DNA of 61,155 bases from Cylindrodendrum hubeiense (Eukaryota; Ascomycota; Sordariomycetes; Hypocreales; Nectriaceae), in NCBI GenBank assembly GCA_014621425.1, contig JAANBB010000238.1, forward strand, positions 1 through 61,155. The letters are read 5' to 3'. The notes below the pieces were generated by a model that saw nothing but the letters and a program-made list of their open reading frames with translations, did no database searches and was not told the DNA's origin. The position numbers were made by a program, and so were the translations under genes. This document shows positions 45,198 to 57,227 of this stretch, one piece after another. Positions within the stretch are counted from its first letter, which is position 1; each line of letters starts with the position of its first letter.

Positions 45198-46015
45198 ATG
45201 GCCGAGAGCGCGATCAAGCAGCCCACCTCGACCTTTGTCGGGACCAGCAAGGTCGTTCAGACCGACTACCCGGTACGTTCTCCCCCAATTGGGCCTGCAA
45301 TGGCCGTCGCTAATGAAGAGGATATAGCTCATCGACAATGATCCGTACGTTTTCCTTCGCCCGCTCCTCCCGCCCCTCCGCAGATCCGAAATGCTGCATT
45401 CGACTCCCCCATAGCACGGAAAGTGAACACCGGACGATGGACGCTCAACTGACCCCTTCGGCAGTCACTTCAAGCGAGTCGTTGGCTACGCCCGAACCAC
45501 CGACTATGTCTACGGCCTGATCGCAGCTGCTTTCGCGCCCGCCGCCCTCATCACCCTCGAGAAGTTTGCCCCCTCGCATGTTGGCAAGGGAGGTTTTCCC
45601 AAGGCCCTACGATTGGCCGGTGGTGTGGGTGTCCTCGGTGGTTTCCTCTACTTCTACCAGCGATCGTGCCGTATGTCCCTCCAACGAGGCAAACCCCCCA
45701 AACTCATGACACAACTCTAACAGTATCGTAACAGTCCGATTCTACGGCGCCACCGAGAACGCGCGAGAGGTCGAATTGGACATGCGGGAGATGATCGACA
45801 AGGTCAAGGCCGGCGAGCCTCTGTACGGCGCTAGCCGGCTGAGCCCCCATCTTCAGGGTGTCGCCGCCCGCCAGAGCCGATACTCAGCTTTGTTCATCAG
45901 CACGGTGCCTTGGTTCAACTTTGTGAACCACAATCAGCACGGTGTTGACACGGCCAAGTACTACCAGCAAGCTGAACGGGAGCTGGATGCGGAGCGAGCG
46001 GCCAAGAGCTCGTAA
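45198..46015 (+). CDS. NADH:ubiquinone oxidoreductase 20.9-kDa subunit
   Basis: Four exons, 45198-45272, 45328-45344, 45465-45670 and 45735-46015, give 192 residues, close to the Neurospora 20.9-kDa (NUXM) subunit. Exon 2 is a 17-nt microexon. Donors are GTACGT, GTACGT and GTATGT. All junctions keep frame: TDYP-LIDNDP-HFKRVVGYARTTDYVYG, then YQRSC-LRFYGATENAREVE. Two hydrophobic stretches (about 47-66 and 78-98) mark it as a membrane-arm accessory subunit of complex I in the inner mitochondrial membrane. It has no obvious cleavable presequence, as is usual for this subunit. It is head-to-head with csm3. Confidence 0.92.
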
Positions 46016-46854
46016 GAGGGCCATTGGGAGGAATGGAAGGAAGCAAAGGGGGAGGAAGACTGTGTATATTACCAGACCAGTGGAGGGGAATCATTGCCTC
46101 AACGGCGCGGTGGCTTTTCTTGCGAGAAGAAAATAAATTTTCTTTGGATCATTCATCCTTTGCTTGCGTTTTCTCTATTCGCTGGATGTTGTGCTTTGTA
46201 TTGAACTGGGGTGCACTTCTTGAGCCCGATCATGCAGTTTCCTCAGGTAATGTAAGAGCGGGATCGCTCTTCGCCAAAACCTCCCACGTGTAGGCCATGA
46301 GGTTGTGCCCATTTGCGGGAGACTCAACTACCGAAGATCTTGAAGTATAAATCCTGTACTTGCCTTTGACAAGAATACATCTTCGTCTATCATCCTTGCG
46401 CATATTAATAGTACAAGTGATACTCACAATATTTTGAGTCTCCTGACTCTAAGAAATGTCCCCGAGATAAAGGGAATGAGGCAGTTTCAGAATCGACGCG
46501 GTCGACCCTGGTAACATAGTTGGCGTAATAGAGCATCTATTGACATGATATCGCTTTCTTCACCGATAGGAATCGCCCTAACCGTACTCGAATCATCTAA
46601 ATACTAAAGAGCCGGGATCACGATTACAGTGATCCCTTCCTCCCATGGTGCATGTTGTAGCTGTGCTGGGAGAGAATGGCCACAAATTAAACACCCATTT
46701 GGCTTTAAAAGATGTGGCACCACTACAATGCCCCTCTGAGGACAATGAACGGGACCGGTTGAGAAAAAAAGAAGAAAAAAAGGGGACAAACTCCCTGGTT
46801 GTCTCTCAGCTTGTGTAGAAACCAGTTGGATGATACAAAAATGCCATTAAAGGC
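46016..46854. other. Spacer after the complex I subunit gene
   Basis: About 840 bp. It contains a perfect hairpin (46614-46636, 8-bp stem, 7-nt loop) of unknown role. No gene recognised. Confidence 0.5.
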
Positions 46855-46860
46855 AAAAAA
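46855..46860 (-). terminator. Pol III oligo-T terminator of 5S copy 2
   Basis: Six T's on the transcribed strand shortly after the 5S 3' end. Confidence 0.8.
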
Positions 46861-46865
46861 GGAGA

Positions 46866-46984
46866 ACATACAACAGTGGGGATTCCCCGGTCGTCACCGA
46901 CCCGAGTACTAATCCACCGCTTCTCAGCTTGACTAGGGGAGAGCGGACGGGATCCCGTATTTTCTAAGAGCTATGGTCGTATGT
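46866..46984 (-). rRNA. 5S ribosomal RNA
   Basis: 119 nt, identical to the copy at 34784-34902 but on the opposite strand about 12 kb away. The flanks share no obvious similarity beyond the gene and the T-run, so the two are dispersed copies and not a segmental duplication. Confidence 0.96.
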
Positions 46985-47524
46985 ACCAGTCAGACCGAAT
47001 AATTTACCTCATGTATGTCACATAGAGCGGCTTGTATCAACGTTATTGAACACCTCTTTCGATACTCCGCTGTAGAATCAGTGTAGCCACGCAAACAGCC
47101 AAGGCGAATCAAGAGTCCTGCGTCGCAACTGTGAATACAAGCAGATAAACGGGCAGATCTCGTGCGAGTTAGAGCAGTCCCATGATCCATGTCATCGGGC
47201 CTCGGCCAGCTCCGGCCTTGGTACTAATGCGAGGCGCTCGGTACTATGAGTTGCAGCGTGAGCTTGGCAACCAATCAAGACACACAGAAAGCGGGAGTGA
47301 CCAGCGATCCAAGGCGACTTTATCCGCCCTCCTTCCTCATTCATGAGATGGAGACAAAATTAACGGACCCGATAAATACCCCAGTCATCTTTTCTTCTAC
47401 AATTTTTTCCGGGACTGTCTCTTAGCATCTCTAACTTGTACTGCTACTGTTGCTCGTATTGTCTTGGGCAGGACATTGCTTGCTAGCTTGCCAACATCTC
47501 GCACAATCACACTCCTCGTTCAAC
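46985..47524. other. Upstream region of the oxygenase gene
   Basis: About 540 bp. A TATA-like ATAAATA sits near 47370 and a CT/CA-rich leader precedes the start. No other gene seen. Confidence 0.45.
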
Positions 47525-48875
47525 ATGGCTTCTCCAACAGACACCCACCAGGCTGAATTGCCCATGGATCTCCCTGTCATCGACCTCGACGCCTACCTCA
47601 ACAATCGTCTCGACTCAGACGCCGTCCAGGCCGAGTGTCGCAAGGCTGCTGACGCCCTCATCACCTACGGCGCCCTTGTTCTCCACGACTCACGTGTCTC
47701 AGAGCATGACAACACGACTTTCCTCGATCTCCTTGAAGATTACTTTGACCAGCCGGATAATTTGTTGCGCAAGGACGAACGTCCCGAATTGAGCTATCAG
47801 ATTGGTGTCACCCTCGAAAACACCGAGAAACCCAAGTGCGCCGTCGACGAGCCCTGCCTCGATGTCATCCAGCGTCTCCATCCCTCACAGCGGCCGCTCG
47901 ACATCTCAGCTCACTCGCCCGATCCCAAGTGCCGCTTCTTCTGGCGTATGGCCGAGCCGCCTCCCTACGATACCGAGTTCCCCGGCCTCAATGCCTCAAA
48001 CGTCGTCCCTGATGCTCCTCATATCAGGGATCGCTGGACTCCCACCATGAACCAGTGGGGCTCCTCCATGACGAATGCGTTTGTCTCCTCCCTCATCTGG
48101 CTTGCCATCCTCGTCATCTCATACTCACTCGTTTCCTCTCACAGCGTATCTAAACTCGCCGAAATGGCCGCCGTTGGTCTGGGTCTCCCACCTCAGTACT
48201 TCAGTGATGCCGGTCGCTACGGGTTTGTCCTCCGTCCCGCCGTAACCCAAAAGTGACAGAAACCCCCTAACTTCATCCCATAGGCCTCATCTCCTTGCCC
48301 CCACCGCCTCTGATCTGCAAAAGTATGGGGATAAAGACACTATCCTCGCTGGCTTCCACACTGACCTCAATTTTCTCACTATCCATGGACGCTCTCGCTT
48401 CCCCGGCCTGCATATCTGGGCGCGAAACACGGGTAACCGGATTCCCGTCAAGATACCCCCCGGTAACTATCTGCTTGTCCAGGCTGGGAAGCAGATTGAG
48501 CATATCACGGGCGGCCTCATTAAAGCAGGCTACCACGAGGTAGTCATCAACGAAAAGACGCTCGAGACCATCGAGCGCCGGAAGCATGAGCTCCCTGACC
48601 GCCCTCTCATCCGCATCTCGAGCACTCTGTTCTGGCACTTGGGTTCTGACTTCAACCTTGTCCCTGTCCCTGAGCTTGCTGAAAAGGCACACAAACTCAG
48701 GGCACTTCAGTCTGGAGCTGGCAGGGACGAGGGGCGAGAGATTGACTACCCGGCCATGAAAGTTGGCCATCAAGTACAAGAGTTCGTACACCACTCAGGC
48801 TTAACTTACTCGTTGGCAGTTTCGCTACTAACGCATATCTATAGTGAACTGAAACACATTGCTCTAATGATGTAA
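47525..48875 (+). CDS. Isopenicillin N synthase-like 2OG/Fe(II) oxygenase
   Basis: Four exons, 47525-48078, 48145-48222, 48284-48781 and 48845-48875, give 386 residues. Donors are GTTTGT, GTTTGT and GTTCGT. The last exon codes only the conserved end ELKHIALMM. The N-terminal DIOX_N-like region opens with LPVIDLDAYL. The catalytic double-stranded beta-helix carries H236-x-D238 (GFHTDLNFLTIHG), distal His284 (QIEHITGG) and the 2-oxoglutarate-binding R321-x-S323 (RPLIRIS). All iron ligands are present, so it should be active. The substrate is unknown. This clade is widespread in filamentous fungi and is not penicillin-specific. The Met at 47525 is chosen over an upstream GTG-like or ATG-less extension because it starts the conserved part in good context (CAACATGGC). 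Confidence 0.9.
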
Positions 48876-49261
48876 CGATAATACAATTTATGTTTACATT
48901 AAAGATGGGCCAAGTGAGGGACCGGCATGCGTTATGTCTCACGGTTATTGCAATCAGCATGTTGAAAGCGTATGTTAGCAGCTTCATTCATGTAGATGTG
49001 TTTGCAAGAACGACTGAGATTGGCAACGTCAGCTTTTCATGCTCCTTTTATATTCAGTACCATCTTATAAATGTACATGCTGCTCCTGTCAAAGACGACC
49101 TATTGTCGACAAACTGGTAGATCGGATAGCCACGAATAATAAATGGACACCCAACTGGAACAGATGGCTCCTACTTGATACAAACACCCCGGGTATTCGT
49201 TGTGTGTGCTAATTATATTAATAGACAACTACTGTTCCCTCCTCATATTTTAAGGTGCCCC
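48876..49261. other. Convergent 3' spacer, oxygenase and purine permease
   Basis: 386 bp, AT-rich. No gene; it serves as the 3' flank of both converging genes. Confidence 0.5.
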
Positions 49262-51323
49262 CTAGGCCTCCTTGGTCGTCTCCTTTGTCTGAGGTGCAGG
49301 TGTAGTGTCAGTCACCTTTACTCCTTCAAAGCCGCCGTGTTCCGAGCTCGTGCCCCTTTCAACGCCAGAGTTTTCACCCTGCGCAATGGTTTCAACAACA
49401 GCGGGTTCATCCTCACGCCAGAAGTCCTTCTTTCCCTTGCTAAGTCTAACCAACCAGGGGGGCAGAACACCGCCGGGGATGCGCCACGTCCATCCGTCCC
49501 TCTCCTCGTAGTTGGGGGGCACAATACGGCCTCCAGAGGCAACCTTGATGAGCCAGACGAGGGTGTTGATCAACATGTAGGTGCAGATTCCGGCAATGAG
49601 ACCATCTGCAATGGAGTAGGTGAAGGGCATGAGGGCGATGGTAAGGAATGCGGGGACGGCATCACCCAAGTACTTCCAATTGACATCGACGACGGAGCTG
49701 GCCATCATGGAGCCCACAAGAATCAGGACGCAACCGGTGGCCCACGGGGGAATCGAGGCAAAAATCGGGGCGAAGAAGACGGAGATAAAGAAGCAAACGC
49801 CAGCAGACATGGCGGCCAGTCCAGTCTTTCCACCTTCGGAGATACCGGCACCTGACTCGACAAATGCGGTAACAGGGGGGACACCAAGAACGGCGCCGAT
49901 GGAGATGCTCAGAGCATCGACCATGTAGGCAGTGGAAGATCCCTCAAAATCCTGGGTCACTGGGTCGACGAGGTTCGCAAAACGGGCCATACCGTACAGG
50001 GTACCGGTACAGTCGAGGATGTCGACGTAGAGGAAGGTAATGAGGGCGAGACCAAACTGGCCTCCATAGCCCGAAACATCCCACTTCAGAACATTCTGGA
50101 TTTTTTCGATCTCGTGGAAGTCGACGACCTTCTTGAAGAAGTCAAAATTGCTGTCACCAAGGGTGGTGTAGGGGAAGTATGTGACTGAAGTGTCTCGGGG
50201 CCACGAAATGATGCTGACGAGGAGAATGCCGAAGATGACAGCGCCCTTGACACGGTACAACATGAGCATGGTAGTAAAGATACCGCCGCAGAAGATGCCG
50301 ATCCACATAGCAGGGTAGCGCATTTTCTGCGAGGAAGGGCAGACACCATCTACCATGTAGGCGGGGTCGCAGCCGGCAAGCTCGGTCGGGGTAGAGGAGC
50401 CTGGTACAATGAGGGCGATACCCTCGCTGTAGGTGAGACCAATGAGGGTGAGGAACAATCCAATACCGACACTAGTAGCAACTTTAATGGAGCGAGGGAT
50501 GGCGCGGGCGAGCCACTGTCGCATTCCGAAGAGGGCAAGGCCGAAGAAGATGAAGCCCTCGATGAAGATAGCTGTAAGGGCAACTTCAAATGGAACATTT
50601 CCAGTACCATAAACACCAACTATTCAACTGTTAGCTGAAGCTGTCGGCACTGAATATGTGCACATGGTGGGCAACTGACCGACGGTGTAAGTGAAATAAG
50701 CATTTAGACCTGAAAGGAAGTTGTGTTAGTCTCCATCACTATGGGAGCGGGGATGCACAGGGGATGAGCTGGTGGGAGCTCAACATACCCATTCCAGGAG
50801 CCAAGCCGACGGGACTAATAACATGGTTAGCATTCAGAGTGGCCGAGCGAGGGAACGTGGCATGCCATGACACGGAGTGGACTCACAGATTAGCAAAAAG
50901 GCCCATGCAAAAGGTAGAGAGAGCGGAGATGGCGGCAGTGGCAGTTACAACGTCGCGCTTGATAGTCTGAACGCACAACATGTAGTCCTCGTCATCTTCA
51001 CCACATTTGCCGCGACCGGCAGGACATTCGCAGGTGCCGCCAGTTTCAGAAACAATGGAGGCGTTGACAGCGATGATGTAAGCCATAGCGAAGAAGATGG
51101 CGAGGCCAGCTCGGATCTCAGTGAAGAACAAAGAGCCCTTGCGTTCCCGGGGCTATCCGTGAGAGGTGGAGTCGTTAGCAACCGGGACATGCCTTTGTTG
51201 GGACTGCTGATAAGCTGCAGGGAAATAACGGAATACACTTACATGCCCGGAGCCTTCGAGCTGAAACCAGCGGCCAACAGCGCTGGCCGCGATTTTGCGA
51301 TTTGTGGTTTCAATCCAAGCCAT
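49262..51323 (-). CDS. AzgA-type purine (hypoxanthine/adenine/guanine) permease
   Basis: Five exons, 51323-51243, 51152-50887, 50814-50789, 50709-50680 and 50619-49262, give 586 residues. Exons 3 and 4 are microexons of 26 and 30 nt that code PVGLAPGMG and LNAYFTYTV, the most conserved membrane stretch of the family. The AzgA/NCS2-like landmarks are FFAMAYIIAVNASI, LAPGMGLNAYFTYTVVG, ITFLYVDILDCTGTLYGMAR and ISIGAVLGVPPVTAFVESGAGISEGGKTGL. About a dozen hydrophobic segments are followed by a cytosolic acidic tail. The protein should be a plasma-membrane proton symporter for purines; substrate choice is inferred from family. A GATAAG (51729) about 400 bp upstream could take a GATA nitrogen regulator. 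Confidence 0.92.
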
Positions 51324-54300
51324 GATGACGGATGACCTGTCGACAATTGTAGAATTATGAGGGAGGGGAAGAATTCTCAGAGCGTTTCGAGGAAGGGGGT
51401 GCCGGCCCAGTCTTTAACAGTAAGGACAGAGGGCCAGAATGGGGACCAGGTCGAGGGCTGGATGCAGTTAGATTCAGCTTCAGGTGCAGGGCCAAGCCAA
51501 AAGTATCCGAGAGAGTCGGACAATGTGCAGATAGAGAGCACAGGGTAACAACGGCGATGAGATATAGAGGTCGGAGATTGGATACAAGTGGGGATGGTGG
51601 TTCGGCGATGGACTGGGGTTGCGACTGGGGCTGGGGTTTGGAGCTGGGGTTGCGACTGGCGATGCGAACATCAGAACATGGGTGGGCATGGGCATGGATG
51701 GACCTTATAGTCTAGGCGCGCGGTCTGGATAAGACGGACTGACGGACGGATCGTTGGGGAATTGGCCTAGGAAGGGATAGGTACGGGGGAAGGGCACCCT
51801 GCCGCGGTGGGATGGGCATGGGATGAACGACCAGAGGACAAGGCAATGGAACCTGAGCCCACGTACCTGTGGTGTACACTACCGTAGCAAGCCAAGGAAA
51901 TGCAGAAGCGATGCAGTGCAATCCCGGTCGGAACACGGCGACGCAACGTAAAGCAAAACCTAGGCGCAGGACGGCGCGATGCGATGCAATGCGACAGCGG
52001 ACGGGAGCGCTGGGTCCGTATCGGGGAGATCGGCTGGGGTCGCAGAAGTAAACCCAGGTCTGGGTCTTGGTCCGGAGCTGAAGCTAGACAAGATAGGCAA
52101 TCGAGGCTTCAAGCCCACGTCGATCAAGGAGACGAGACGACTGGACGACAACCAAACGATAGACAATGGTTGGCTGGATTGGCTGGATTGGCTTGGTTGG
52201 TGGCTTTTGTGGTGTGCCGGCGGGCGAGTGGGAGAAGCCGCGCTTGGGACAGGGTGCTTTTGCAGCGAAGACGACAGGGTCTCCAGAGATAAAGACGTTA
52301 TTGCTCTGGTGTGTTGATGCTGGTACTGTGTGCTGATTGCCCCCAGGACGATACTGCAATGTGTCTCGTCTCGACAAGGGAAACGAAGCAGGGAAGCCAG
52401 GTACTGTACAGGATTGTGCAGGATATATGGGAAGCGAAGAGAGGAAGAGAGGAAAAGGAAAAGGATCAGGCCATGGATGGATGGTCGGCCTGCCAGAAAA
52501 CGAGAGGAAAAAAATTCCCATCGCTGGTGGAGGCAAGTGCGTACCCGTCCTTACTCCGTAGTCCAGGTTGTTTCACCCCTGTAGCCATTTTTTTGCTCTT
52601 GTCTCCATTTTTCGGGGATCTCATCCACCGTCCCTTCCCTTCCTTGGTAGGTGGGCTAGGTTCTCTGCCTTTGCCTGAAGTGTAAGTGGCCGGCGGCGCA
52701 TCATGAATCAAGCATAGCACCGCATTCCAGGACCCGTTCCCCACGCGGTAGACCGGGAATTGCAACGGCCATGGCCGAGAAGAGTGGGGACGTAGAGTCT
52801 CAGAGATAACGATGCGACAGCGCTGCACAGTAAAATCCGCCACTGGAGAAGCCCGCGGTCCAGTCACCGACCGTGGGATATCAGTTAGCGCCTGGGCCCC
52901 GATCGGGGCTTACACTTCTCGTTTGGCTTTGGCTTTGGCTTAAGTTTATGTTTGCATCTGCATCTGGTAGAGATGGAGATGGCCATGGCGCGGGGTCCAG
53001 ATGATCGAAAACGGCCCTCCAGCTTTGCCGACCCTGGTCGGTTGGTTGTTTGTCCGTCTGCGTCGCGCTGAGGTGGCTGGCTCAGTCGCCGTCCCTGGTC
53101 TCTGGTCATTCAGTGGCTCGATGGGCATCGTGGCAACGGTTTGTGGTGCCATGTGTGCAGCCCCAATCATCTAGTATCCATTCAGCTGTGACTTTAGGGC
53201 GATTTCGACGAGCGAAACAGCCCAGCAGGGACTTGAGACTGCTGGACCAAGCCAAGTGGCTCGAGTACGGAGGGACTTGTGGTCTGTCACTTGTGGGCCA
53301 TGGATTGTGGGCTGTGGACCTTTCTCCTTCTCTTTGCAGTGAAGGGAAGAGCCGCACAACATGTACTTTTCCCCTCCCCCCTCCCGATCGATCTACTACT
53401 AAGCTCCTTTCTTTTGTGTTTGGCTTGGCTTGGACCAGGTCAGGTTGGGCGATGCATCGTCCCCCCGTTCGACAAAGCGTCGATAGAGCGAGAGGATTAA
53501 ATGTCGCTGCAAGCAACGCTTGAGTGGGTTGTCACGCCGTTACTTGGTGGGTCGTCTGCACTGGAACGCAATTGATGGCTTCTAGAAGCGGAGAAGGTCC
53601 ACCATTGTTGTTGATGGGGCCACGATCCGATCGCCTCATGAAACGTACCTGAAGGAGAACAGAGCACTGGCTCCAAGCTGACGATGCCGGCGACAATAAT
53701 GGTGGTGACGGTGATGGCGATGGTGCTGGTGAGAATCCCTGATTGATAGCTGGGACACTTCTGTCGGGGGCTGCCGTCATGAGGTGGCCGGCTCCGACGA
53801 GCAACGAGGCGGCGGCAAAGATAAAGACAACGACATGTGATTGCTTGATTGATTTGATTGCTATCGCCAGCGGTGATATCGACGAAGATTGCACACGGCG
53901 TCGCTGGGCATGTTTGTGTGTGCCGTCTCTTTTGGGGGGGATGCGCTTGCGTGTCTGTGTGTCTAGTGTGGGTATCGTGTGCTCCCATTTGGCTGAGATA
54001 AGTGAAGAAAACAAGGCTGGACCCGCCATTAACTTAGACGGGAAGCTACAATGTACCGTAACGGACCGACACCAAGATACGAGCGCCCCGTTGATAACGG
54101 CAGTCTTATCATCACGAGATCAGTTTCGGCTGCTAACAGATTTTAGTGAGCAAGCGCAAGGGCTCCCCTGTGGAGTCGAGTCGAGGGCTAATGTGGGGGA
54201 GCGAGAGGAAAGGAAAGTGGGTGGAGGGGCGGAAGGAGGGGCGGAAGAGGGAAGGGAAGCACTGGTCTGTACCTCCGCAAAAAGGTAATAGAATGGGAGG

Positions 54301-55669
54301 CCACCGCTACCCATGTACCGCGGTGTCGACCTTGGCCATCGAATTGCCTTGGTCTCGAGTCGATTGCGTTTCACACCTACCAATTATTGAAACCCCTTGA
54401 CGGAGAGGCTCACGCACTGTCAGATCCAGAACTTGGCGGAGCTGGTACGCAAGGCGCCTTAGAGTGCGACCAGGCCCCACCAAGGCGCGGTCTCTTGCCC
54501 TCGTCCATGCAGTCCTCAATTTACTTCATTTCAATTCTTTCGCAGCACGGCCCGCTCACTCGGCCCGCTACCCGGGGCATAACTTGCGCTTCGGGGTCGT
54601 AATCCTTTGGCCGCGTTCCATGGCCAACTCAAGCCTCCTCATTCAGTCGCGGCAGGCCTCGTGATACGTGATACAGCCCCCCACACACACAAAAACACAA
54701 TGCTGTTGTCCTCAGGGACTCGAGGCAAACACCACGCGCCGCCTGAACAGGGAAATCGAATATCCCCATGACAAGGGAGCTGAGAATACATCAGAGCCGC
54801 CTAGCCTAATCCGTCGCCCCGCTCAAGCTTGGATCGCGTAAATCTTTCGCGTCCTGTGTATATTGTTCTTAGGTTCTTGGCCGTGACCAGTCGCACTTCC
54901 GGTAGTGAGGTGATGAAGCAATAAGAAACGTCAAACTCTGCAGGAGGCCACTGTGGCGGTGTATTCCAGCACGGGTCCATTTAGAAGCTATTCCTCAATG
55001 GATTTTGACGTGGCTTTCCCCCCAAAGTTAACATGTATTGTGATCTTGCCTGCTTGCTTACCGTGGACTCAGGGACTTTGGTGCAGAGGATGCATCCGGC
55101 CAGTGCGCCCCCAGCATCGAAGTCCTCGTGCATGAAGGATACGACTCTGCACTACATCCTGTGTACCCCTGCCGCCATTGTCTCCGTGCATCGGGTCATT
55201 TTCTCTTCCAGTCTCGTGGCGCCGCTTCTACTCGCACAGTACTGCCTGGCCTGCCTGGCCCTCCCGAATTTGATCCCGATGCCGCTTCGGTTTGTTGCGC
55301 AACCTCCATCCACACTCCGTACGCACACCGATCGTCGTGCAAGGTATCCTAAATTTCCAACAAATGGTGACATTTTGGTCTTTCCCTCGGTTCAATCTTC
55401 TCAGCTTTTGCCTAAACCGTGTGCTTACACCGTGTGCTTACGCCGTGTGTCTCGTACATACACCCCCCGACATACTTCAATCCACTGCCCAAGATCACTT
55501 CCTTACTTCATCCCCAACAATAAACAATTGAAGTGGCGAATTCGCGCGTGGGACATGGCGGCACCTATCACAGAACAGTTACAACGCACGACTGAGGGTA
55601 CGGCTATGGTCACACAAAAGTCTCACGCTTCGAGGGTCGTGCTCATGATAATCCCATGACCAAACTTTA
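51324..55669. other. 4.3-kb gene-free stretch upstream of the purine permease
   Basis: No recognisable gene on either strand. It has GC-rich and CT-rich patches and short TGG/CTGGATT repeats (about 52160-52200). The longest frame (55033-55659 plus, 208 residues) has no family features. The left part is presumably the permease promoter. Confidence 0.5.
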
Positions 55670-55924
55670 GACAGCAAGCGGGGGACAGAAAACATGGCAC
55701 ACCAAAAGTCGTCTTCGCCTTCACCAAGCAATACTGTATTTTAAAAAGAGCAGGAAAATCTTAGTAAATGAACTTACTATATGAGATCACATCTAGATAC
55801 TTTTTTTCTATTCTCAGTAGAGCTATCTAGGAGTAATTCAGCGATGCGTTAGGAGTAGATGTGGCCCTTATAGTGTCAAGAAGGCTTTTGGTGTGCCATG
55901 TTTTTTGGCCCCCGCTTGGACAGT
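55670..55924. mobile_element. 255-bp MITE with TA target duplication
   Basis: Terminal inverted repeats of about 35-38 bp. The left end is GACAGCAAGCGGGGGACAG followed by AAAACATGGCACACCAAAAG. The right end, reversed, is ACTGTCCAAGCGGGGGCC followed by the same AAAACATGGCACACCAAAAG. The element is bounded by TA on both sides (55668-55669 and 55925-55926). The interior is AT-rich with no coding capacity. Size, TIRs and TA duplication fit a non-autonomous Tc1/mariner/pogo-type element. The mobilising transposase is not in this window. Confidence 0.85.
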
Positions 55925-55926
55925 TA

Positions 55927-57227
55927 GCCTCATCACCGGCCAGCTAAAGGACAGCCGTAGCCCGTGGGTTCGCGTTGGAAATGGCTTGGTTTTTCTCGTC
56001 ACTATCTCATATTCGCATAAGCACTCTTGTCTCATTCCTTGGCCCAACCCACCCGTATGCCAGTGCTAGTGTCAGTGCCAGCCATGCGTAACTTTAGGGA
56101 ATGCCATCTTTTGTGTCCCACGTGGGATCTCGATGGGTTTCCCCCACGACGCACACTCGTTGTGTGCAATAGACTGGCGTCTCGCTGATGGAAGTCAGGC
56201 TCCTTGGTAATACGACCAGCAGGACGGGGCTTCAAATCCAGAACCGAGATCATGCTTCGAAGTTTTCTCAATGACGATGAGAGTAACGATCATCTTTGTA
56301 GGCAAGGACAAGCCCGAACAGCTGATTGCAATAACACGACGTGATGCTCACTTTGCCCCGGTGGACTTACATCGTCATGTCAAACAATGGTAAGTCTGGG
56401 AACTTCCGGATGCGGTGCCGGCCTTATGGGTGATCGCAAGTTTCTCCGCATAGACAACTCATTCACCATGATGCTTTCCCCAGGTTCGCATTGGCAGAAC
56501 CGCGATGATTGACGTCAGGGGACCTTTGACGTGGTGGATCCGTCGACTCACGAGCCAGCATTGTGGTCCGCATGACGTCAGCCACGAGGACCCTGCATCA
56601 TCATTGAACATGACCAAATGGCTACTGGTGTTCTAGGCCACACGATCCTTCTGGCACATCCTGTTCACATCCTGTTGGGTTTTCGTTGGCCCGCCTCGTG
56701 CTGCACCTCGACGCCATCCTGCTCTGATTTCTTGGTTGATCCATTATCAACCTCCACGGTGACGGGCCCGCGTGCACAGCCCCGCCGCCCCGAGAGGGAG
56801 CCCTCCCAACAAAGGTCTTGTCATCCACTCAGAGGCATCCAACTCTTTGTCCACGCTTGTCGCGCTGCACACACTCAATGACTCCCGGGATTCCACGCAT
56901 ACAAAAGGGTCTCCCAGCCAGACATCCTCGCCTCATCTAGTCTCGTCTAGTCTCGCTTCGTCGATCTGGGGAAAATTGCCGGCCAGCCCTTGCTTTTCAA
57001 TATCCGATCCGTTCACATCTTGTCACAACTCATAATCTCATACTCTCTACTTGCTTGCTGCCTTACTCCGAAGCCACACATCCTTGTTCATAGGCCTCCC
57101 ATAACAAGGGGGCTTAGCTACTCTTTAAGGCTGTCGAGGAGCCCACAGATCAGGTTCCTACCATTTTCTTACCTCGACCATCGTTACTGTGCTATCCTTC
57201 CCTCCAAGCCACCATCACAGTCTCGCC
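55927..57227. other. Spacer and promoter of the Arg-rich protein gene
   Basis: 1.3 kb without a recognisable gene. The last 250 bp are CT-rich and likely the promoter and leader of the downstream gene. Confidence 0.5.

Noticed and set aside
55033..55659. 208-residue open frame, plus strand
   Set aside because: No domain, no signal peptide pattern and no plausible promoter; composition is typical of noncoding GC-rich sequence.
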